A stretch of DNA of 64,000 nucleotides from Haliclystus octoradiatus (lineage: Eukaryota > Cnidaria > Staurozoa > Stauromedusae > Haliclystidae). The notes under the pieces were generated by a model. That model ran no database searches. It was not told where the DNA came from and saw only the letters and a list, made by a program, of their open reading frames with translations. The position numbers were made by a program, and so were the translations under genes. Positions 56,089-64,000 of the stretch are shown in pieces (position 1 is the first letter of the stretch; each line of letters starts with the position of its first letter). The DNA is taken from contig OU744447.1 in NCBI GenBank assembly GCA_916610825.1, positions 37,565,845 to 37,629,844 of the forward strand. Direction: 5' to 3'.

Positions 56089-56642
56089 CTAGAAAAAAAG
56101 GCTGCCTCCGGCAGCATGGTAGTCAAATCTTTTGTAGCCATTTTGAAATTTTTTATCTTGAATATTTTTGGTATAAAAATGATGCAGAATTCTTTGGTAT
56201 GATCATATAAATCAATCCGGAAAGAGAAAACCTCAAAAATATGACACCGGAACTAGTGCCAGGCTCTTTTTGTCCAAATAAAATAGGTCACCTTAATAAG
56301 GTCGGGTGTAAAATTGTTTGCATAAATCTTAATTATTTTTGCTGATAATTGTACCTTGACATATTTGCTTGGATTCTACAGTGTGCTTTTTTTGATTTGA
56401 GACGATACTAGAAAGTTATTCATTCAGATGTTTAGAAACTAGCCATTTTATTTGGACGAAAAGAGCCTGGCACTAGTTCCGGTGTTATATTTTTAGTAAT
56501 ATTTTTTCTTTCCGGATTGACTAATTATATGATCATACCAAAGAATTCTGCATCATTTTCATACCAAAAATATTCAAGATAAAAAATTTCAAAATGGCTA
56601 CAATAGATTTGACTACCATGCTGCCTCCGGCAGTTTTTCTAG
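56089..56642. mobile_element. 554-bp foldback element with ~197-bp inverted arms
   Basis: The left arm (56089-56288: CTGCCTCCGGCAGCATGGTA, AATATTTTTGGTATAAAAAT, GAACTAGTGCCAGGCTCTTT) is repeated inverted at 56447-56642 (AAAGAGCCTGGCACTAGTTC, GACTACCATGCTGCCTCCGG) with few mismatches around a 158-bp spacer. The tips are the palindrome GCTGCCTCCGGCAGC. Open frames on both strands are by-products of the arms. It lies 3' of the coiled-coil gene. Confidence 0.85.
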
Positions 56643-56980
56643 ATCCTGCAGAGGGCCGATTTTTCTTTAATCTTAATAATGAGAACATGACGAAACGTCG
56701 TAAGAAATTTAATTGGGATTTTTTGTCCTTATCATTCATATATACTATAATGGTTTTCGAAGAAACTTTTAATTACTAGGTAACTTTAGCATAATATATA
56801 AACTATTGTTGCTGTATATTTCTAAAACTATATTTATATGATCCGTACCTTAATTTCAAATTTAAGTATTATATGGTAAATATTCAAAATATGATTACTC
56901 GCTATATATATAGGGAACATGAAGTTGTCAAGAAGCTAGCATTCTCTGATTTATATTCTCTTTTTATTGTCAAATGTCGA

Positions 56981-58600
56981 TTATATTTTTAGTTCAGTAC
57001 TGAGTTTCGTACTAGACAAATGTTTTCTCAAAATATGAGGATCAGTCTGTTTGAATTTAGGCATAAATATTGCTACACTTTTCTTTCCGATTGTTATTTG
57101 CATTTTTGAATAACCTTTTGAAACGGATTTTTCAGGATTTGCATCATAAATAATATTTTCTTTTGGTAGTTTTAATATTGTCTTCTTTTGTTTTTGTATC
57201 ATGCTTTCTGTAGAATTTTTACTTGGTCTTTTAATTAATTTTGGACGAGAATTTTGTTGATTTATTTGATTATTTACTTTCTTAATTAAATGTTGCCATA
57301 GCGAAGGATCTTTCGTATATTTTATTTCTTCTATCATTTCATCTTCTTGAGGATTAATATGCTGTTGAAACTTAGTTTCAGTCCAAGCTACTTTTTTGTT
57401 GGTATCAAAAGTCTTGCTATGACTAGAACCACGTTTTAAATTCAAAATATGTTTTTCCTCCACATCTCTCTTCTTTAGATCTTCTTCCTCGCAAGATACT
57501 TCGTCGGAAATATTTGCTCCAACAATTTGAGAAATTTCGACTGACTCGCAGTCATTCGCAATATGTGTCGATATTTTTTCTTTCTCGTTCAATTCTATCG
57601 ATAATCTCTTACTTTTAAATTCAGTTTCTGTGTTTGTATTTATCTGCGCTGGCTTTTCTTCAACATTCCAATTACAATTGACAAGAATAGGTTGTAGGCT
57701 AGTTCTTCTTTCAATTCTAGCGTCAACATACATTTGCTGTTGTTTTTGTAAATCAGTAATTGGATAACAATTTGAAGGAGGCAATTTCAAATCTTCAGTA
57801 TCCAGTGGAGAAATATCACAACTAATGTATAAATTATTTTTTGAATGTGCTTTCGTAATAGATTTGAATGAATTCTTTTTTGGAGTAATACTTCTTCTTG
57901 TTTTAATTGAAGAACTATTGTTTTCTCTGAAGTTCATTTTATCTTTTGAATTTAACTGCTTTCTTATTTCAAGTTCTTTCTCTTTTCTTTTCATTTTATC
58001 AACATCACGATGAAATTCTTTGATATCTCTAGCCTTTAATGGCGGAATTATTTGTCTAACTGGCCAATTATGATTTGAATTCGCATTTAAAAATGTTGAA
58101 ATAGAAATTTCGTCTGTTGATGGTTGTTTGAAAGTTGATCTTCCATCGAAACTGGAAGCATCACCGATTTCATATATATTATCTTTTTCAATAATTTCTT
58201 CTGTACTGCTTGGATCTATTTTCTCCTCTTGTATTTTTTTATAAACTTTCATCATCGCTGTTACATTTGAATTTTTTGTTTTTAATATTTTATCAATCAC
58301 ATTTATAAACTCTTTAATGTCAATTAATTTATCTTTTATCGTAACGCCCTGATGAGCTAAAAATCTTCTTCTATCAATACTACATGGCATTTTTTCTCTT
58401 GTTTTCTCAATGTCAATAATTTTTTTTCTTAACGAATGAATTTCGTCTGTTATTGCAACAGACTGTAAAATATATGTATGATCTATGTCTTCTAATGTTT
58501 CCTTTAACTTTAGGGATTCACTTTCGTTGTGTTTGAATGTTCTTAAAATTCGTCTTGAAATAATTGATGGTTTTTCTGTAACACGAGCACGACGATCCAT
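56981..58600 (-). CDS. Coiled-coil, Lys/Glu/Ser-rich protein of unknown function, single exon, 539 aa
   Basis: The longest uninterrupted frame in the window: ATG 58600-58598, stop TAA 56983-56981, minus-strand AATAAA at 56967-56962. Residues 20-150 are strongly helical and heptad-like (LKLKETLEDIDHTYILQSV, LRKKIIDIEKTREK, KDKLIDIKEFINVIDKIL), followed by a long low-complexity, charged and Ser/Asn-rich region with a second basic helix near 198-222 (DVDKMKRKEKELEIRKQL). There is no signal peptide, membrane segment or catalytic motif. The N-terminal pattern slightly recalls CCDC190, but this is a guess. Codon-like structure over 1.6 kb and the shared upstream region with MRPL23 support a real gene. 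A cytoskeletal or ciliary scaffold would be plausible; function is not assigned. Confidence 0.75.
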   Translation of the reverse strand: MDRRARVTEKPSIISRRILRTFKHNESESLKLKETLEDIDHTYILQSVAITDEIHSLRKKIIDIEKTREKMPCSIDRRRFLAHQGVTIKDKLIDIKEFINVIDKILKTKNSNVTAMMKVYKKIQEEKIDPSSTEEIIEKDNIYEIGDASSFDGRSTFKQPSTDEISISTFLNANSNHNWPVRQIIPPLKARDIKEFHRDVDKMKRKEKELEIRKQLNSKDKMNFRENNSSSIKTRRSITPKKNSFKSITKAHSKNNLYISCDISPLDTEDLKLPPSNCYPITDLQKQQQMYVDARIERRTSLQPILVNCNWNVEEKPAQINTNTETEFKSKRLSIELNEKEKISTHIANDCESVEISQIVGANISDEVSCEEEDLKKRDVEEKHILNLKRGSSHSKTFDTNKKVAWTETKFQQHINPQEDEMIEEIKYTKDPSLWQHLIKKVNNQINQQNSRPKLIKRPSKNSTESMIQKQKKTILKLPKENIIYDANPEKSVSKGYSKMQITIGKKSVAIFMPKFKQTDPHILRKHLSSTKLSTELKI

Positions 58601-59198
58601 ATTTATATATTTCTTACCAATTTATTTCCCCCTGTCTTTGGCCTGTGGTTGTCCACGATAATGTTTTCAATATTGTTTACATATTTCCTAGTTATACGAC
58701 AGTTTTTGAAGGCTTTAAATATAATATCTGCAATTTATTTCAAGATTCCAAGAAAGTTTACATTTTATCGCAGCTGTCTGCAAGTGTCATATTACATTGA
58801 AGATTTAACATAAGTACTAAAAACAGTGAAATGAACACTAGAAGATATCAAATCTCGGGAAAAGTATGAGTCAATTTTTGTCGTCTCATTGTCACTGTCA
58901 CAGCTTGCTTGACTTATTTTGATTTTTAGAATATGATTTGTTGCTTGGGAACCGTTTGTGATGAACATTTGAAAACCCCATCCTAATGCAAATAATGATC
59001 ATTTTGACATTCAAATTCAAGTACTATAGATTATCTATTTTGTTTGAGTAAAGATTTACCTTAACCAGATAGCTTGTTCACCTTTGCTTCGCTCAGACTT
59101 AAACACAACCATGTTGTGGTTGCTATTGACAACTTGTATACAGAACCTCAATCTCTATTTCATATCTCTAGTCTCATTTTGCGAACATATTTTTCAAA
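58601..59198. promoter_or_regulatory. Divergent intergenic region, candidate bidirectional promoter
   Basis: 598 bp separate the starts of the coiled-coil gene (-) and MRPL23 (+). No TATA box is evident near either start. Near 59190 the sequence reads TTTTTCAAAATGGCG at the MRPL23 start. No repeat element is recognised in it, which fits a short divergent promoter. Confidence 0.45.
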
Positions 59199-62100
59199 AT
59201 GGCGTTCAGGCACGTCGTTAGAAATCCAAGACTGCAAGCAAGAATTTTTCTTCCTGAATGGTATTTAAAAATTGTTAGACCAGAGAAGCCTATAGAAAAC
59301 AATGTCGTGCAAATGCATGTTCCACTAGAGTGAGTATATATGTTCACATCTGGTTTTATTTGAACATAGATTATATGTGAAACATTATGATTCATTTCAG
59401 TGGTTAACTCATTCTGGAGTCATTCACTGGTTTTGGTTGGTTTATGTCACAAAAGTTATGTTTTTTCCCCGTTGATCTCCAGTTGATGTTTCTTGGACTC
59501 CACCTAAATTGGATATTAGTTTAATGAAGATGTTTATTTCTTCGTTTAGTACGTTGTGATGTGGTAAAATTCCGAAGAAGATTTGAAAAAAACTTGGAAA
59601 ATTCTCTCTGGAGCCCATAGTGGAATCCTGAGAATCCTCGTATTTGGAACACCGGATATTTACGCCAAAACTACGCCACACCAAGTCAGTATTTAAGAAT
59701 ACGCCAAAAAGCCCAAATTTAGTTGAACATTACCAGACTGCAGAGTTTCTAATTTGCGCGGCTAATTTATTTTTCAAATCATATTTTTGTGCGGCTGGAA
59801 GCACTGTTTTTGTTACTTTTCTCCTGTTCTGAGGCTGGATTTAGTTGAAAGCATATAGAAAATTGTAAAATCGAGACACAATGTGCGGCCAGAAAGGGGC
59901 CAGATCAATATTGAAATTCTTGTTCTGCGGCTAAGATCAGTCTGGGAACACTAGGCCTATAGAAAATTATAAATTTCCACGCCAAAGAACCCATATTGGT
60001 GTGAAATGTTCAGTTAAAAAAAAAAAAAAACTCAGTTCTACTCCACATATATATCCGTCATAACATACATGGATTTCACTATGGTCTGGAGGTTAAAACC
60101 TTTTCTCTGACTCTGCACTCCGCAAACTGCGCGTACACTTAGATGTAGCGAAACACCAACTGCAATATTAACTGAAGTTTCAGTTCTGATTAATTAGAAA
60201 GCAACAATTTGACTCATTTAAGCCTACTATAGGCTGCATGGCAGTGCATCCATGATCTTAATCATCATTCATAGTTATGCAGCAAATAACCTACCATAAT
60301 GGATTTCATGTATGTTACGCCGAATATATCCGGCGTAAAATGTAGCAGTTGATTTTCCGAAAATTTGGCGTACAGATTCTAAAATCCTTGTATTTTCCTA
60401 TAGTTTTCAAGTAATTGTTGTAGTATTTTGGCGTGGCGTAAAATTTGTATTCATTTGGTGTGAATTTGGCGTAAATTTCTGGCGTTCCAAGTACAAGGAT
60501 TCCACTATGGATAGCCTACAACTTAAGTTTATTCTATACACGTTTTGATGAAATATTTTCTATGTATTGATATCTAGTATGTCAAGGATTGATGTCAAGA
60601 ATTATTTGGAAAGCATTTATAAAATGAATATTGCCAAAGTTGACACACGCATTGCACACGGTTAGTTCTAGCTAGCTATCTTTTTTACTTTTTAAATTTA
60701 TTTTTATGTAGAAAAGAGTTATTCACAAATTTGACCTATGATTTACTCCAGAATTATTAGCTAATATAATATACCAATTTATAAACAGTAGGCTACATCG
60801 CTTGAAATTTTCCTTTTAAAATATTTCAATTTTAAAGGGGCAAAATTGACCGGCGACCGCTGCGAGCACAAGTTGAATTTATGCTTATCGTAATTCATCC
60901 GTCTTTCTTTGAAACAATTGCCATACGGAGGCCTAATTTGTAATAGAATTCATGTCAACAATGAACATTGTGTTATAACAATAAGCATGCATGTGATCCT
61001 AAGTGCGTTGCGCCTGCCGGTCATTTTTGCTCCTTTAAGGTTAGGTAACAACAAGATATCATATCATATATCATACATACATCATAGATCTCATTTATAT
61101 CATACATAATAGAGTATATGGTCAGTAGTGTCAATAGGCATACTGGCTAGTGCATCACAACGGCATTACAATGTCACAGCAACGTCAATCATCATATTGG
61201 TTTCGTAACGTGAACATTTGTTTAGAATTTGTTGGATTCGCTAGCAGGGTCCGAGAAAAAATTTTGCCTTCCGGAATCCTAACTTTTTCGTAAATGTTCT
61301 TTTGAATTTTTCCTGATAATTTACCTAAAGAAGCAATAAATATCTTGAATAATTAAAACACTGTATAATTTTATTTGAATCCAAGAGATAAAACTGGGAT
61401 ATAAATAATAGACATTGATACGAAATTACCGTCACATCATTCATTTCCAATTCCGATGTCAGTAGCCTATAGGCTACCACAATAATCCAATTTACATCAC
61501 GAAAAAGATACCTATCATGGGAATTGCGAGAGTTTTATCGAAGTCAGAATGTCTATTGAAATCCTACTAAATTTGTTTCACAAAAATTACAAACTGTTTG
61601 GTCAATTTTGCTCAGAGTTCCTGGATCCCAGCATGTGTTACAGACCGCAATTCATTCACAATTTGCTCGGTTTCTCTGTCCGGGCCTCATATCAGAATAA
61701 GATTGATGTCACATAATTATGCAAGATTAAGATGATTCTCACCAGGATTCTCACATTACTTTGTTTACTTCAGTTGACATGATTGCAATAAGTTCTATTT
61801 TAGGGTTCGTAGCTATATCAATTAATTGATCGAACAGATATGATGAATTTATTCACCAAGAACAATAGATACCATGCATCGATCAGAAACTTGCGCTCTA
61901 GGCTTTTTTGAATTGGCTGGACAGAGAACTGCACAAATCACGCAGACCCTATTCTTTTGTGAATGAATCGCGGCCTGTAACGCAGACTACCTGGATCCTA
62001 GATCTTGGGATCCTTACTTTTCTCGTACACTGACAATGACAGTAGTTGTTATGATTTGTAGGTAAGCCAGAATCAATCATCAAGAATGGAAAAATTGAAA

Positions 62101-62973
62101 ATATAAAAAAGCCTGATTATAAAGTTGCGTATGTTCATTTGGTAAGCCATGACTGTTAATTAAGTTTTAATGTTGATAGTAGCCTGAATCTAATATTTAT
62201 AGTCTACAGCATGCATTTTCCGAAAAACCGACATAATTTTTTACTTTCCGCAGGCCTAAACGTTTTAAGGTAGATCAATGTTTGATTAATTGTATTGGCA
62301 TGAAAATTTCAAATCTAAATTATGATCTTGTAAGTTCATGAACAGTTCATCAACGTTAAATGGCCCCAATTTTCATAAACTGTTCATGAACTGTTTATGA
62401 ACAGTTCACAAACCCTCCTGAACAGTTCATGAACTCCTCAACTGTTTCTATCAGGGAACCAGCCTCTTGCTCTTCCGTTCTGAATTTTCTTAACTTAGAT
62501 TTCCTAGTTTCCAGATTTTGTTGCACTCTGACCACATGTAATGTTAGCAACCTTTATGCTGGTGGGTTCTCTAAGAGGGATTGCTGAATTTATTTTATTT
62601 TATTTTTGACAACATTCAGCATATTGGTTACAATTTGTAGGCCTACACAATTTGATTTGAGATAATACTAAAATGTTTATGATATGCAAATTAAAAGAAA
62701 ATACAACAAGACCTGTTTTCAATAATTCCATATTTCCCCCGTCTCCTATGTTTCAGCCGTAGACCCTTCTCTACCTTAGCATGTTTGCAGTGTCTGATAT
62801 GTGTTGACTATTTCTCTAAATTCATGTTGTAGGCGGAAGGAACCTTCAAATATCCAGATTTATTTCCCCAGAGTCTCCCTGAAGAACAAGCTGATGCTAC
62901 AAAAACGACAACACCAGTACAAAATCCAACTGATACTGATTCTACGTCACAACCGTTTCGTTGGTTTAGCTAA
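59199..62973 (+). CDS. MRPL23: Mitochondrial ribosomal protein L23 (uL23m), four exons, 144 aa
   Basis: Structural protein of the large mitoribosomal subunit. Exons 59199-59329, 60578-60660, 62062-62141, 62833-62973; GT..AG throughout, phases 2, 1, 0, total 435 nt. Residues 1-44 include LPEWYLKIVRPEKPIENNVV and QMHVPLD; exon 2 gives MSRIDVKNYLESIYKMNIAK and VDTRIAHG; exon 3 ends IKKPDYKVAYVHL; exon 4 starts AEGTFKYPDLFP. These match recalled animal MRPL23 block by block (M.R.D..NYLE.IY.....V.TR..HG; IKKPDYKVAYVQL; TF.FPDLFP), and the length is close to the human 153 aa. The C-terminus is Thr/Gln-rich and ends QPFRWFS. The short exon 3 lacks most of the basic KRRDHKN loop of vertebrates. Introns 1 and 2 carry three inverted-repeat elements. 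Confidence 0.92.
59615..60510. mobile_element. 896-bp inverted-repeat element in MRPL23 intron 1
   Basis: The left end CCATAGTGGAATCC (59615-59628), then CTCGTATTTGGAACACC and TATTTACGCCAAA, is inverted at the right: TTTGGCGTAAATTTCTGGCG, TTCCAAGTACAAGGATTCCA, CTATGG (to 60510). The word GGCGTAAA and its complement TTTACGCC recur inside. No transposase frame. It fills about 70% of intron 1. Confidence 0.8.
60831..61037. mobile_element. TTAA-flanked MITE, copy 2, in MRPL23 intron 2
   Basis: Ends TTAAAGGGGCAAAATTGACC and GGTCATTTTTGCTCCTTTAA; interior as in 25379-25577 (GAGCACAAGTTGAATTTATG, GTGATCCTAAGTGCGT). Bordered by TTAA on both sides. The 66-codon frame at 60909-61109 is not a gene. Confidence 0.8.
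61618..61999. mobile_element. ~380-bp inverted-repeat element in MRPL23 intron 2
   Basis: The left end CTGGATCCCAGCATGTGTTA, CAGACCGCAATTCATTCACA is inverted at the right as TGTGAATGAATCGCGGCCTG, TAACGCAGACTACCTGGATCC. The ends are diverged at several positions, so the copy is older than the TTAA and TAA elements. Confidence 0.65.
62330..62460. repeat. Cluster of TTCATGAACAG palindromic words in MRPL23 intron 3
   Basis: GTTCATGAACAGTTCATCAA, AACTGTTCATGAACTGTTTA, TGAACAGTTCACAAACC and GAACAGTTCATGAACTCC within 130 bp. Each is a variant of the palindrome TGTTCATGAACA. Confidence 0.7.
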
Positions 62974-63821
62974 CTTGGACTTAACTAGTTGACATAAATC
63001 TCTCAATTGAATCTATTTCAACTTGGTCATTGAAGACACTGGTCTTGGAAAATAATGGTCTTATATAAACGATTCCATAATAAGCCTGAATCTATTTATT
63101 TTGACAAATCAATGAATATTATATATAGATTTTTTGCCAAGAAAACTTGAAAATTTACTATAAATGAAATTAAAATATTAACAAAGATGGATAGGAACCA
63201 TTGGTTCTATCTGAATCAGATATTAAATATTTTCTTAGATGTTATAACAGAAACCATAATTTTATTTAGCTTCAACAAAATATTGTATAATTTTCTTCTG
63301 TTGTGAAATGGAATTTGTATTACATATGAATTCAGATTTTAATAATAAGTTTATAGTTACAATTTATGTGTTTTCTATATTTTTAATGTTCATCAAGAAG
63401 ATTGATATTTATTTTTCAATACTTTTTTAAGATTTTATTCAGATTTTTAGACTTTAGTCTAATATTGCAATATTTTTGAGTTATGATCTCAACTTGGAGG
63501 ATTAATCTTTTGATATTAATTGTTGCTTTGCAATGACGATTACGTCAATTTCATTGTGCCTGATTCTTATCTTATTAATATATGTTTTGGGAATGTTCAA
63601 ATCTATTCAGCTATGATCTTGTAAGTCGATTTGGATCTGGGATATCCTCAATACGAGATGAGAGATTATAGGGGTACAAATTTGGGAATCTGGGTTTGAA
63701 ACCCCTAAAATTTCCCACAATGCCATGTGGAAATCTCCATTTTGATTTTACTTTGGCGCGTGCATGAAATTTTGATAAGTTTTAAAGGTTTTGCTTTAGA
63801 TTTCCTTTTTATGATTAAATT
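62974..63821. other. MRPL23 3' flank / intergenic
   Basis: AT-rich, no gene seen. No close canonical AATAAA after the stop; AATAATGG and ATATTAAATA variants only. The last 150 bp before 63822 has a TTTGGCGCGTGCATG stretch, the only CpG-containing spot, near the putative downstream gene start. Confidence 0.4.
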
Positions 63822-63863
63822 ATGAGTGTATCTGGTACAATTACTGATTCTGTATTAAGCAAG
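63822..63863 (+). CDS. Candidate first coding exon of a further gene (partial, runs off the window)
   Basis: ATG AGT GTA.. encodes MSVSGTITDSVLSK and is followed directly by a GTATGT donor in phase 0. The region upstream is not repetitive. The protein cannot be identified from 14 residues, and the rest would lie beyond the right edge. Other explanation: chance ATG plus donor. Confidence 0.35.
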
Positions 63864-64000
63864 GTATGTAACTGCATCGTAATTTCCGCTTTCTTGCTTA
63901 AAATGACGTTTTAATTGTATTATCAATAATGTCCTATTTTATCTAGCTGGCCTGGCTCACGTTGTTGAAAGCTTCTAAACTTTTATAGTTGTAGCCTATA

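Noticed and set aside
56533-56779. Open frames of 61-68 codons on both strands
   Set aside because: They fall in the inverted arm of the foldback element 56089-56642.
57825-58013. 62-codon plus-strand frame inside the coiled-coil gene
   Set aside because: It is the antisense shadow of the 539-codon minus-strand frame.

Overview
The window is nuclear DNA of an invertebrate animal. It is AT-rich, has intron-bearing genes with clean GT..AG boundaries, and carries animal-specific families: a synaptotagmin-type membrane protein, an achaete-scute bHLH factor, a ciliary SAXO4 protein and a RERG-like Ras GTPase. The phylum cannot be fixed from sequence alone. Penelope-like and CR1/L2-like retroelements, many short foldback elements and divergent protein sequences argue against a vertebrate. 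Gene models were built by hand from reading frame, splice phase and recalled family similarity; every multi-exon model closes in frame.

Layout. 1-5.4 kb: a graveyard of non-LTR retroelement fragments and short inverted-repeat elements. 5.4-10.9 kb (+): a four-exon atypical synaptotagmin (387 aa). 12.6-27.2 kb (-): a ten-exon SAXO4/PPP1R32 orthologue (380 aa) whose introns hold most of the mobile DNA, including a head-to-head pair of Penelope-like element ends and, 225 bp away, a tandem hammerhead-ribozyme insertion of retrozyme type. 27.2-31.7 kb: intergenic, upstream of an achaete-scute gene (+, two exons, 31.7-38.0 kb). 38-46.7 kb: a repeat-filled gene desert. 46.7-54.6 kb (+): a three-exon RERG/RASL11-like GTPase with degenerate switch regions. 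56.9-58.6 kb (-): a single-exon 539-aa coiled-coil protein of unknown function, sharing a 598-bp divergent intergenic region with a four-exon mitochondrial ribosomal protein gene, MRPL23 (+, 59.2-63.0 kb). At the right edge (63.8 kb) lies a likely first coding exon of a further + strand gene.

The genes are not an operon and share no single pathway. SAXO4 is a ciliary microtubule protein, the synaptotagmin and achaete-scute genes point to secretory or neural functions, and MRPL23 belongs to the mitoribosome.

The observation most worth a follow-up is the 22.0-22.3 kb insertion: about 1.7 tandem copies of a 185-nt unit, each with a type I hammerhead ribozyme motif, bounded by an 11-bp direct repeat. 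The 3' copy keeps every core base; the 5' copy has lost the catalytic G12. It matches the architecture described for metazoan retrozymes, which are thought to be mobilised by Penelope-like elements such as the one beside it. Several other transposon families are defined here by their own ends: a TTAA-flanked element, a TAA-flanked element, and a multi-copy family ending in GGGGGTAACT.
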